Assembly: GCA_937884975.1 (NCBI GenBank)
Contig: CAKZZS010000079.1
Coordinates: 1-64,000, forward strand
DNA length: 64,000 bases
Source: an uncultured Clostridia bacterium
GTDB taxonomy: Bacteria; Bacillota; Clostridia; Oscillospirales; Acutalibacteraceae
Reading direction: 5' to 3'
Shown piece after piece: positions 56,412-64,000 of this stretch (its first letter is position 1; every line of letters starts with the position of its first letter). A model generated the notes under the pieces. That model was not told where the DNA came from, searched no databases, and worked only from the letters and a program-made list of their open reading frames with translations. Both the position numbers and the translations under genes were made by a program.

Positions 56412-57314
56412 ATGTCACAGTGGGACAAGGATTATATTGCGCTTTGTAAAAGAATTCTTTCCGAGGGCGTTGAGGTTGAAAACCGCACGGGCATCAACAC
56501 AATTAAAGTGCCCTCGCACCATTTCCATTTTGATTTGTCAAAGGAATACCCCATTCTTACCACAAAACAGCTTTTCATAAGACAGGCTGTTCTTGAAATG
56601 CTCTGGATTTATCAGGCGCAGTCAAACGACGTGCGCTGGCTTCAGGAGAGAAACGTTCATATCTGGGACGAGTGGGAAATTGACGAAGACGGTATATGGA
56701 CTGCCACACAGCTTCTTCCCGACGAAAACGGCGTTCTGACGAAACAGACTATTCATAAGCAGTTTCCGAAGGAATTTGCCCACACGATAGGCACCGCCTA
56801 CGGCTACATAGTAAACAAGTTCCAAATGACCCAAAATCTTATCGATAAGATTAAAAACCACCCCGAGGACAGGCGAATGGTTATGACGCTCTGGCAGAAC
56901 GACTACCTCGACACGGCTGTTCTTCCGTCCTGCGTATGGTCAAGCGAATGGGACGTAACCGACAACAAGCTTAACTGTTGGGTTCATCAGCGCTCCTGTG
57001 ACGTGCCGCTTGGACTCCCCTTTAACGTAACGCAGTACGCAACGCTTCTTTGCCTGCTTGCAAAGGTTTGCGGAAGAGAGCCGGGCACAATTGACTGGAG
57101 CATAAAGGACGCTCACATTTATGTAAATCAGGTTGACGGCATTAAGGAGCAGATAGCGCGCTTTGACGAAAAAGGCGATCTCCCCTCTCCGACTCTCTGG
57201 ATAAATCCCGAAATTGACGACTTTTTCAAGTTCGACAATTCAAAGGACTGTAACGATATAAAGCTTATCGGATACGAACACATGGGAAAAATTCTTTTCC
57301 CGCTTGCGCAGTGA
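56412..57314 (+). CDS. thyA: Thymidylate synthase
   Basis: The 300 residues convert dUMP to dTMP with methylene-tetrahydrofolate. NRTGINTIKVPSHHFHFDL, LEMLWIYQAQSNDVRWL, EDRRMVMTLWQ, the nucleophile Cys174 in LPSCVWSSEWDV, QRSCDVPLGLPFNVTQYA and DAHIYVNQ are all present. The residue after the catalytic Cys is Val rather than the usual His. GGGAGG precedes the ATG; a longer reading begins before the promoter. Its stop overlaps the folA ribosome site. Confidence 0.95.
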   Translation: MSQWDKDYIALCKRILSEGVEVENRTGINTIKVPSHHFHFDLSKEYPILTTKQLFIRQAVLEMLWIYQAQSNDVRWLQERNVHIWDEWEIDEDGIWTATQLLPDENGVLTKQTIHKQFPKEFAHTIGTAYGYIVNKFQMTQNLIDKIKNHPEDRRMVMTLWQNDYLDTAVLPSCVWSSEWDVTDNKLNCWVHQRSCDVPLGLPFNVTQYATLLCLLAKVCGREPGTIDWSIKDAHIYVNQVDGIKEQIARFDEKGDLPSPTLWINPEIDDFFKFDNSKDCNDIKLIGYEHMGKILFPLAQ

Positions 57315-57322
57315 GGAATGAT

Positions 57323-57799
57323 ATGTCAGTTTCAATGATAGCCGCGATAGGCAAAAGCAACGAGCTTGGCAAGGGCAACGACCTTATCTGGCACTTTAAG
57401 GAAGATATGAAATTCTTTAAGGAAACGACCACCGGCTCAACCGTTATTATGGGAAGAAAGACCTTTGAGTCACTGCCCAAAGCGTTACCGAACAGAAGGA
57501 ACATCGTCATTTCAAGGAGTAAAGACTTTCGTCCCGAGGGCGCAGAGGTTGTATCAAGCGTAAAAAAAGCTCTTGAAGCGGCAGAGGGCGAAGACGTATT
57601 CATTATAGGCGGCGGAAAGATATACAGCGAATTTTTACCGCTTGCAGATAAGCTTTACTTAACCGAAATTGACGCTGCTTGTCCCGACGCAGAGGTGTAT
57701 TTCCCCTCCTTTGACAAAGAAAAGTACAAAAGAAAGAAGCTTACCGATTTTGAATGTGACGGGATACATTTTTCCCATATCCTTTATACTAAAAAGTAA
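57323..57799 (+). CDS. folA: Dihydrofolate reductase
   Basis: The 158 residues are the standard DHFR length: SMIAAIGKSNELGKGNDLIWHFKEDMKFFKETT, VIMGRKTFESLPKALPNRRNIVISR, and VFIIGGGKIYSEFLPLADKLYLTEI. It regenerates tetrahydrofolate used up by ThyA, encoded just upstream. The ATG at 57323 is 5 nt after GAGGA; the longer reading lacks a site. Confidence 0.96.
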   Translation: MSVSMIAAIGKSNELGKGNDLIWHFKEDMKFFKETTTGSTVIMGRKTFESLPKALPNRRNIVISRSKDFRPEGAEVVSSVKKALEAAEGEDVFIIGGGKIYSEFLPLADKLYLTEIDAACPDAEVYFPSFDKEKYKRKKLTDFECDGIHFSHILYTKK

Positions 57800-57811
57800 A
57801 TAAAAAAAGAG

Positions 57812-57843
57812 AAAGCCTATGGATTTTCAAGTCCATAGGCTTT
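57812..57843. terminator. Bidirectional terminator
   Basis: A perfect 12 bp stem AAAGCCTATGGA / TCCATAGGCTTT with an 8 nt loop between folA and the opp operon. Confidence 0.9.
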
Positions 57844-57847
57844 AATT

Positions 57848-58141
57848 TTATTTGCTTATAAAAAATACCAACAAGGCAATTGCTATGCCGAAGCAGGCTA
57901 TAAAAATGAGTGCGATAAGTGCCGATGCGCTCATAGCGCCGAGCACGAAGGAGCGCCGTTCATCCTTTGAAAGGTCGAAATTTTCCCACGGACGTTCTTC
58001 GGTTTGGTTTTCACCGTCGTCAGAAGCCTTTTTTTCCTTTTCCGGAAACCTCGGCATAATCAGCGAATGCGGATTTTCAACACCCGACATATCGACTATT
58101 GTGCGTCCGTCATCATCGTCATACTGCTTCTTTTTAGCCAT
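57848..58141 (-). CDS. Small tail-anchored membrane protein, last gene of the opp operon
   Basis: The 97 residues have a hydrophilic, acidic N-terminal part (KKKQYDDDDGRTIVDMSG) and one C-terminal transmembrane helix (ASALIALIFIACFGIAIALLVFFI). No domain is recognised. AAGGTG precedes the ATG, and it starts 13 nt after oppF, so it is probably cotranscribed. Function unknown. Confidence 0.65.
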   Translation of the reverse strand: MAKKKQYDDDDGRTIVDMSGVENPHSLIMPRFPEKEKKASDDGENQTEERPWENFDLSKDERRSFVLGAMSASALIALIFIACFGIAIALLVFFISK

Positions 58142-58154
58142 AATAACACCTTAA

Positions 58155-59195
58155 TTATTCATTGATATCCTTAACGTCATCGTAAAGATGACATACAACA
58201 TAGTGTCCCTTTTCAATTTCCTTCTGCTTTGGAACCTCGTGCTTGCATATTTCCATACAGTTTGCGCACCTTGTATGGAACTTACAGCCCTCTGGCGGAT
58301 TTGCAGGAGAAGGAATCGAGCCTTCAAGGACAATTCGTTTCATCTTAATTGTCGGGTCGGGAACGGGAATAGCCGAGAACAACGCCTTTGTATAGGGATG
58401 AAGCGGATTTTTAAAGATATCCTCCTTCTCGCCGTACTCAACAAGATTTCCGAGATACATAACGCCGACCGTGTCGGAAATATGCTCAACAACCGACAAA
58501 TCGTGAGAAATGAAAAGATAAGTGAAATGGTGCTCATCCTGAAGCTCATTGAGAAGGTTGATAATCTGCGCCTGAATTGAAACGTCAAGAGCCGAAACCG
58601 GCTCGTCACAGACTATAAATTCGGGATTAAGCGCAAGCGCTCTTGCAATACAGATTCTCTGACGCTGACCGCCCGAGAATTCGTGAGGATAACGGTCCTT
58701 ATGGAAGGGCTGCAAGCCGCAGTTATCCATTACCTTATCAATATAATCGTTATATTCTTCCTTTGAAACGATATCGTGCTCCCTGACAGCCTCGCCGATA
58801 ATTTCACCTACGGGCATACGGGGTGAAAGAGATGAGAACGGATCCTGGAAGATAATCTGCATCTTCGTTCTCATATCGTGCATTTCCTTACTTGTCAGGT
58901 CATAGACCTCTTTGCCGTTAAAGAGAACCTGACCGCCGGTTTTTTCACCCGAAAGACGAAGCACAGCGCGTCCGGTGGTGGTTTTACCGCAGCCTGACTC
59001 ACCGACAAGTCCCATTGTCGTACCGCGCTTAAGGTTAAACGTAACGCCGTCAACAGCCTTGACATATCCGACTGTTTTATTCAAAAGTCCGCCCTTTATG
59101 GGGAAATACTTTTTAAGCGCGTTTACCTGAAGGATATACTGAGGGTCAATTTCAACGGGAGTAAATTCATCTGTTATTTTTTCCAACTTGCTCAC
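58155..59195 (-). CDS. oppF: Oligopeptide ABC transporter ATP-binding protein OppF
   Basis: The 346 residues form an ABC ATPase: Walker A GESGCGKTT, signature FSGGQRQR, Walker B FIVCDEPVSALD, and the oligopeptide C-terminal domain with Cys cluster CKFHTRCANCMEICKHEVP, which may hold an Fe-S cluster. The start is GTG, with AAGGAGGG 6 nt upstream. Pairs with OppD. Confidence 0.95.
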   Translation of the reverse strand: MSKLEKITDEFTPVEIDPQYILQVNALKKYFPIKGGLLNKTVGYVKAVDGVTFNLKRGTTMGLVGESGCGKTTTGRAVLRLSGEKTGGQVLFNGKEVYDLTSKEMHDMRTKMQIIFQDPFSSLSPRMPVGEIIGEAVREHDIVSKEEYNDYIDKVMDNCGLQPFHKDRYPHEFSGGQRQRICIARALALNPEFIVCDEPVSALDVSIQAQIINLLNELQDEHHFTYLFISHDLSVVEHISDTVGVMYLGNLVEYGEKEDIFKNPLHPYTKALFSAIPVPDPTIKMKRIVLEGSIPSPANPPEGCKFHTRCANCMEICKHEVPKQKEIEKGHYVVCHLYDDVKDINE

Positions 59196-59197
59196 TT

Positions 59198-60343
59198 TTA
59201 ACCCTCCTTCTTATCGTAATAGCGGTAGCAGGAAACCTTGTGCGTGGGTGAAAGTGAAATTTCACACGGATATTCACCTTCGCAACCGTCTACGCACATT
59301 TCGCACCTGTCCTTGAAATAGCAGTAATCGGGCATATTTACGGGGTTGGGAACCTTACCGGGAATTGAATAAAGCTTATCAACCCTCTTACCGACTACGG
59401 GCTTTGAAGCCATAAGTCCAATTGTATAAGGATGGGCAGGAGCAGCAAAAATTTCTTCCGCGGTGCCCTTTTCAACAACCTTGCCTGCGTACATAACGAC
59501 AACGTAATCAGCCATTTCGGCAATAACGCCGAGGTCATGTGTGATAATCATAATTGAAGAATTGATTTTGTCCTTCAAATTGCGAAGCAGGTCAAGTATC
59601 TGCGCCTGAATTGTAACGTCAAGAGCCGTTGTGGGTTCGTCTGCAATAATAAGCTTGGGGTTACACGCAAGCGCCATTGCTATCATAACACGCTGACGCA
59701 TACCGCCCGAAAGCTCGTGAGGATACATTTTATAAACGCCCTCGCTGTTTGCAATACCTACCATTTCAAGAAGCTCAATTGAGCGCGCCTTAACCTCTTC
59801 GTCGCTCATACCCTTACCGTCGTGAAGCGCAATAACCTCATCAAGCTGAGCGCCGATACGGAAAACGGGGTTAAGACTTGTCATAGGCTCCTGGAAAATC
59901 ATTGACATATAATTGCCGCGCAGCTTTTGCATAGCTTCAATAGGAGTCTTTGTTATGTCATAAGCCTTGTCGCCGAGGTTAAGTCTGATTTCACCCGAAA
60001 CCACCTGACCCTGGGGACGCTGAAGAAGCTGCATAATTGAAAGGCTCGTAACGCTCTTTCCGCAGCCCGACTCGCCGACTACGCCGACTGTTTTTCCGAG
60101 CGGCACCTCAAACGAAACGCCGTCAACAGCCTTAACCGTACCGACATCGGTGAAGAAAAAGGTGTGCAAATTGTCAATTTCAAGCGAGTTTGCCTTATTT
60201 TTCATTGTTGTAAGATATTCCTCCTCGGGAACATTCTTACGCTTATATTTCTTTTCTAATTCGTTGGTTATCTTTCTGTTTTCCTTTGAAATCCTACGCG
60301 ATTCCTTGGCAGACAGATAGCCTTCTGCGTTCTTTTTTGCCAT
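59198..60343 (-). CDS. oppD: Oligopeptide ABC transporter ATP-binding protein OppD
   Basis: The 381 residues form an ABC ATPase: GESGCGKS, LSGGMRQR, LIIADEPTTALD and a C-terminal Cys cluster (CYFKDRCEMCVDGCEGEYPC). A lysine-rich 50-residue N-terminal extension precedes the ATPase. GGAGGAG lies before the ATG. Confidence 0.95.
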   Translation of the reverse strand: MAKKNAEGYLSAKESRRISKENRKITNELEKKYKRKNVPEEEYLTTMKNKANSLEIDNLHTFFFTDVGTVKAVDGVSFEVPLGKTVGVVGESGCGKSVTSLSIMQLLQRPQGQVVSGEIRLNLGDKAYDITKTPIEAMQKLRGNYMSMIFQEPMTSLNPVFRIGAQLDEVIALHDGKGMSDEEVKARSIELLEMVGIANSEGVYKMYPHELSGGMRQRVMIAMALACNPKLIIADEPTTALDVTIQAQILDLLRNLKDKINSSIMIITHDLGVIAEMADYVVVMYAGKVVEKGTAEEIFAAPAHPYTIGLMASKPVVGKRVDKLYSIPGKVPNPVNMPDYCYFKDRCEMCVDGCEGEYPCEISLSPTHKVSCYRYYDKKEG

Positions 60344-60356
60344 TTCTGTCTCCTCC

Positions 60357-61901
60357 TTATCGCTTCATCTTCGGGTCAAACGCGTCTCTCAAGCCGTCGC
60401 CGACAATATTGAAGGCAAGAACGGTGAGAAGAAGCAGGATGCCCGCCGGAATCCAGATGTTCCAATAGTGTGTAAGAACGAATACGTTATTAACGTCGTT
60501 AATAATATTACCCCATGAAGCGAACGGGAAACGAACGCCGAGTCCCAGGAACGAAAGAGTTGCTTCAAGGATAATCGTGGTGCCGAGTCCCATTGTCATG
60601 GTAACAATAAGCTGGGGCATAACATTGGGAATAAGGTGCTTGAAGATACGTCTGGGAACGGAAATTCCGCAAGCCTCGGTAGCTGTCATAAATTCCTGCT
60701 CACGAAGGGAGAGAATCTGACCTCTTACAAGTCTTGCAACACCCGGCCAACCGGTAAGTCCGAGAACTATCATAAGCATAAGCATACGCTTTTCAGGTTC
60801 AAGGTTTGCAGCGTCCATCGACGCACCGATGATAATAATGATGGGCATTGACGGAATGCAGTAGAAAACGTCAACTATTCTCATCATAAGGTTATCCACT
60901 CTGCCGCCGAAATATCCGGAAATACCGCCGAAAATAACGCCGATAAAGCTTTCAATAAATACAACGATAAAGCCGATAATGAGCGAAACGCGTCCGCCGT
61001 ACATAAGACGGGTAAGCATATCCATACCGTTTCTGTCCGTACCGAGCCAGTGCTTTGAGGTAGGCTCCGCATAGGTGTCGAAAACGGTGGTATCGATTTC
61101 CTGCTTAACGTCCCACTGGTTTTTCGAAGCGTCAAAGGAGAGCTTATATTCAGCCTCCTGACCGCTTTCATCGGTGTAGACAAAGTCGGTCTGCTTTGCT
61201 TCAACAGCTTCAATAAGCTTATTCTTAAAATCACGCGAAAGGAATACGTCGCCCATAACAGCACGTACAACGTACTGGCTTACATAAGCATATTCCTCTC
61301 CGTTTTCGTCAAATATTGACTTTGCAGCGTCAACGGTATAGGTCTTACCGCCGTATTCAAAGGACTTTTCGCCCTTTGCGGTAGCCATAAGAGCGCTATA
61401 GGTAAAATCAAAATCAAACGTATCGTTTGAGGTTGACGAGGTAACAACATCCTTACTTGTAATGCCGACAATTTTACCGTTTGCCGAAATGGTATAGAAA
61501 TTATCGTTTATCTTTTCAAGTGTGAAAGCGATGCCGTCATAGTTGAACTCTGTCTCCCCTCTCTGAAGAGCGAGGATGGTATTTGCCTGCGCCATACCGG
61601 TATAAACGTCCTTATCCGCTACGGTATAACGGAATTCCTCGTTAAACAGAACAGCCGCAAAATCCTTTAGCTGAACGTCGGTACGGTAGAATTTCTGGTC
61701 CTGCTTATAGGGTGAAACCAAGCCGCCTACAAACGAGAACACAAACATTAAAATGAGTATAATCATACCCGTAACAGCAAGACGGTTTCTGAAGAAACGC
61801 TTTGCAACAAGCATACCGGGCGAAAGAACCCTGACTCGTCTGTCGTCGTTAAGGGAATAATCAGTCTTCTTTTCGGGAACAGTATTGTCTTTTTTAGCCA
61901 T
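60357..61901 (-). CDS. oppC: Oligopeptide ABC transporter permease OppC with large insert
   Basis: The 514 residues are far above the usual 300. The first transmembrane helix (LAVTGMIILILMFVFSFVGGLV) and the BPD permease core (from about 295: HWLGTDRNGMDMLTRLMYGGRVSL, and the EAA loop EACGISVPRRIFKHLIPNVM) are normal. Between them lies a roughly 210-residue extracytoplasmic insert of repeated beta units (TEFNYDGIAFTL, KSFEYGGKTYTV, TDFVYTDESGQE). Strong GGGAGGAGG site. Confidence 0.92.
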   Translation of the reverse strand: MAKKDNTVPEKKTDYSLNDDRRVRVLSPGMLVAKRFFRNRLAVTGMIILILMFVFSFVGGLVSPYKQDQKFYRTDVQLKDFAAVLFNEEFRYTVADKDVYTGMAQANTILALQRGETEFNYDGIAFTLEKINDNFYTISANGKIVGITSKDVVTSSTSNDTFDFDFTYSALMATAKGEKSFEYGGKTYTVDAAKSIFDENGEEYAYVSQYVVRAVMGDVFLSRDFKNKLIEAVEAKQTDFVYTDESGQEAEYKLSFDASKNQWDVKQEIDTTVFDTYAEPTSKHWLGTDRNGMDMLTRLMYGGRVSLIIGFIVVFIESFIGVIFGGISGYFGGRVDNLMMRIVDVFYCIPSMPIIIIIGASMDAANLEPEKRMLMLMIVLGLTGWPGVARLVRGQILSLREQEFMTATEACGISVPRRIFKHLIPNVMPQLIVTMTMGLGTTIILEATLSFLGLGVRFPFASWGNIINDVNNVFVLTHYWNIWIPAGILLLLTVLAFNIVGDGLRDAFDPKMKR

Positions 61902-61916
61902 AATAATCCTCCTCCC

Positions 61917-62903
61917 TTAAGAAACGCGTACTCTCGGGTCGACAACCGCATAGAGAATATCCGAAATGAGGTTGCCCAGAAGAGTAAGTACCGCCAAGAA
62001 AGTGGTATGGAACATAAAGAACGGTATATCGCCCGAAATCTCCGACTGATAGGAAACGAAGCCGATACCGCTTATTGAATAAAGCGTTTCGGTAATAAGC
62101 GCGCCCGAAAACAGTCCGGGAAGAGAGCCGCCGATAATAGTAACAATGGGAATAAGAGTATTCCTGAAAGCGTGATGGTAAATGACCTTGCGCTCGGAAA
62201 GTCCCTTCGCCCTTGCGGTCCTTATGTAATCGGCATTGAGTACCTCAAGCATATTCGTTCTCGTGTAACGCATAAGCGAACCCATGCTGACAACAACAAG
62301 GGTGATAATCGGCAATACAAGATGGTACGCCTTATCAAAGAACTGGCCCGTAGCCGAGAGCTGCTGATAATTTCTGCCGACAAGACCGCCGAGCTCAAAC
62401 CAGCCCAGTTTTACGGAGAAAACGAGCTTTAACAATGACGCGAAGAAGAACGTCGGCAAGGAAATACCTGCCAAGGCTATAATTGAAACAATATAGTCGG
62501 TCTTGCTGTACTGCTTTGTTGCGGAAATAATGCCGAGAGGAATTGCAATAATTACCTCAAAGAAAAATGAAACCGCACCCATTATAAAGGAAACCCAGAT
62601 ACAGTCCTTAAACTTCTCAACAACGGGGATAGTCCATTTCCAGCTATCGCCGAAGTCAAGTCTTATTGCTCTTGAGAGCCAACGGAAGAAACCGGAGATA
62701 ATACCGCCGTCAAGACCGTACATCTGGTTTAACTGTTCAAGCCATTCCTGATAGCTTTTTGAACCGGGTTGCATTGATTTCTGTCTTGCCATTGCCTCAA
62801 CAAACGAGGTCGGAAGGCAGCGTATAATCGCATAGATTATAAATGCAACAAAGAACAGAATAACGACCGACTGAATCAGTCGCTTGATGATGAACTTTTG
62901 CAC
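61917..62903 (-). CDS. oppB: Oligopeptide ABC transporter permease OppB
   Basis: The 328 residues have six transmembrane helices: FIIKRLIQSVVILFFVAFIIYAI at the N-terminus and the EAA motif in ARAKGLSERKVIYHHAFRNTLIPIVTIIGGSLPGLFSGALITETL. It forms the channel with OppC. The start is GTG with GGTGA about 7 nt upstream. Confidence 0.94.
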   Translation of the reverse strand: MQKFIIKRLIQSVVILFFVAFIIYAIIRCLPTSFVEAMARQKSMQPGSKSYQEWLEQLNQMYGLDGGIISGFFRWLSRAIRLDFGDSWKWTIPVVEKFKDCIWVSFIMGAVSFFFEVIIAIPLGIISATKQYSKTDYIVSIIALAGISLPTFFFASLLKLVFSVKLGWFELGGLVGRNYQQLSATGQFFDKAYHLVLPIITLVVVSMGSLMRYTRTNMLEVLNADYIRTARAKGLSERKVIYHHAFRNTLIPIVTIIGGSLPGLFSGALITETLYSISGIGFVSYQSEISGDIPFFMFHTTFLAVLTLLGNLISDILYAVVDPRVRVS

Positions 62904-62964
62904 CTTTTTTCACCACTCCAATAAAATATTTTTGCGTTTTTTGATATGTGCCGAAAAAACCGCA

Positions 62965-63003
62965 TATCACTAAACCGTCAAAAGCATTAACGGCTTAGTG
63001 ATA
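62965..63003 (-). other. Hairpin between oppA and oppB
   Basis: TATCACTAA / TTAGTGATA plus CCGT/ACGG with one mismatch. It lies after the stronger hairpin at 63053-63083. Together they form a processing or attenuation zone in the 230 nt gap. Confidence 0.5.
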
Positions 63004-63052
63004 CAAGATTTACTGATTTGCTTTAAATGATTAAAGTAAAAAGCGTCCCAAA

Positions 63053-63083
63053 GAGGGCAGATAAGAAGTGCTTATCTGCCCTC
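63053..63083 (-). terminator. Partial terminator after oppA
   Basis: A perfect 13 bp stem, GAGGGCAGATAAG / CTTATCTGCCCTC, with a 5 nt loop, 50 nt after the oppA stop and followed by a T-containing tract on the minus strand. Typical of the hairpins that keep binding-protein mRNA abundant while allowing some read-through to permease genes. Confidence 0.7.
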
Positions 63084-63133
63084 CCGGAGAAGTTACTTAA
63101 CAAATAAGAATTTAATTAAGTATTAAGAAATGA

Positions 63134-64000
63134 TTAGTTGAGTTCAAGGTTCTGAATCTCAGCCATCCAGCCATAGTAGGTTGTGATATCAGGTGTAACA
63201 GTGTCGATGTTAACTCTCTCTGTGGAGAAGATAACAGCGTTCTGACGCTGATATACGGGAACCTCTACTGCCCAGTCAACGATGATGTCAAGGCACTGCT
63301 TGTAGATGGTCTTTCTGTAAGCCTGATCGAAGGAAGCACGAGCGTCCATGATGAGCTTATCAAGTTCAGCATCAGCGATGTCATACATATAGTTTGAACC
63401 GCCCGGGTCCTTACCGGACTCAACGCCTGAGTAGTAAACCTGATACATATCCGGATCAGGTGTAGCACCCCAAGCTGCGCACCACATGGGAACCTGGTCA
63501 GCTTCAATACCTGTCCAAAGGTCTGAAGAGTTAGCAAGGTCCTTAACTGTGAGTGTGATGCCGATTTCCTTAAGAGCATCGGAAGCAAGGTTGAGCATCA
63601 TGAATGAGGGATGGTCGCCGCTGCCGTCAGCAGGAATCCAAACTTCGTATTCCATAGCTGCGCCGTCGGGAGCTGCAGTAACCTTACCGTCTGCTACTGT
63701 GTAGCCTGCAGCCTCGAAATAACCGAGAGCAGCCTTAAGAGCAGCGTCTTTTCTTGCAGCATCATCCATATCGGATGTGTAGATGTCGTTACCCTCAACA
63801 TCCTTTGAGAAAGCAATTGCATAGTCAGAATCGGTCTTCTGAGGAGCAGCCCAGGATGTATCGGAGATAGGATAGTTGATAACAGAAGCAGTTTCGCCGT
63901 AGTAGGAGTCAACTGTTACTGCACGGAAGTTAGCAAATACTGTAGCAAATGCCTTACGAAGGTTCTTGGAAGCGTCCGAACCGAGGTCGCCGCCAACGTT
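63134..64000 (-). CDS. oppA: Oligopeptide ABC transporter substrate-binding protein, C-terminal part (5' end outside window)
   Basis: The frame is open from the right edge; 288 codons are visible. It shows the C-terminal lobe of SBP_bac_5: LRKAFATVFANFRAVTVDSYYGETASVINYPIS, IPADGSGDHPSFMMLNLASDALKEIGITLTV, and QCLDIIVDWAVEVPVYQRQNAVIFS. Codon choice is strongly biased to GCA, AAG, GAC and TTC codons, unlike its neighbours, as expected of a very abundant binding protein. First gene of the opp operon. Confidence 0.92.
   Translation of the reverse strand, partial: NVGGDLGSDASKNLRKAFATVFANFRAVTVDSYYGETASVINYPISDTSWAAPQKTDSDYAIAFSKDVEGNDIYTSDMDDAARKDAALKAALGYFEAAGYTVADGKVTAAPDGAAMEYEVWIPADGSGDHPSFMMLNLASDALKEIGITLTVKDLANSSDLWTGIEADQVPMWCAAWGATPDPDMYQVYYSGVESGKDPGGSNYMYDIADAELDKLIMDARASFDQAYRKTIYKQCLDIIVDWAVEVPVYQRQNAVIFSTERVNIDTVTPDITTYYGWMAEIQNLELN

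Overview
The window is a 64 kb piece of a chromosome from a spore-forming, saccharolytic Clostridia-class Firmicute, most likely a gut member of the Oscillospirales/Ruminococcaceae group. That assignment is inference. It rests on the sporulation genes (spoIIGA-sigE, sigK, ylmC/ymxH, a BofC-like protein), Gram-positive promoters, Shine-Dalgarno sites and LexA box, moderate-to-low GC, the many plant-glycan hydrolases, and families of short GC-rich palindromes typical of such genomes. I see no phage, plasmid, transposase or CRISPR array.

Layout. 0-2 kb: the end of a FAD oxidoreductase, its DUF1667 partner, and a secretion-signal-less DUF11-type protein. 2-7 kb: a zinc-ribbon membrane protein, a YjjG-like phosphatase, a lipoprotein and Nnr (NAD(P)HX repair). 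7-11 kb: one minus-strand operon of HAD phosphatase, rarA, dCMP deaminase and GH27 alpha-galactosidase, then ylmC. 11-12 kb: ireB with a small conserved partner. 12-17 kb: two convergent GH3 glucosidases, one circularly permuted. 17-23 kb: rmuC, an OppA-like lipoprotein, VanZ, DUF1015 and histidinol phosphatase. 23-26 kb: lacZ-type GH2 beta-galactosidase. 26-28 kb: mgtE behind an unusual leader. 28-32 kb: a GH43-like / MFS transporter / LRR operon. 32-34 kb: hypB, an Lrp regulator and an aminotransferase. 34-39 kb: a carboxylesterase and a two-component system with a membrane protein. 39-40 kb: tRNA-Pro and a 600 bp gene-free block packed with hairpin repeats. 40-43 kb: ispD, ispF, an aminotransferase and manA. 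43-48 kb: sigE, spoIIGA, ruvX and a class A PBP. 48-52 kb: BofC-like protein, a GH63-like glucosidase and sigK. 52-57 kb: a two-part chromate transporter, MATE pump, an SOS-controlled small protein, Sfp and a PPC-domain protein. 56-58 kb: thyA and folA. 58-64 kb: an oppABCDF operon running off the right edge.

The genes describe a cell that imports peptides and degrades alpha- and beta-galactosides, beta-glucosides and arabinose-type glycans, and that can sporulate. The most interesting non-coding signals are: (1) the mgtE leader, which has a consensus promoter, a 30-codon Pro/Arg-containing leader ORF with its own Shine-Dalgarno, a terminator-like hairpin and a long competing pairing, and no recognisable M-box; (2) three hairpins that bury the Shine-Dalgarno sequences of the DUF11, ylmC and spoIIGA genes; (3) a multi-hairpin element just downstream of tRNA-Pro, and an array of small hairpins separated by ACTTCAC.
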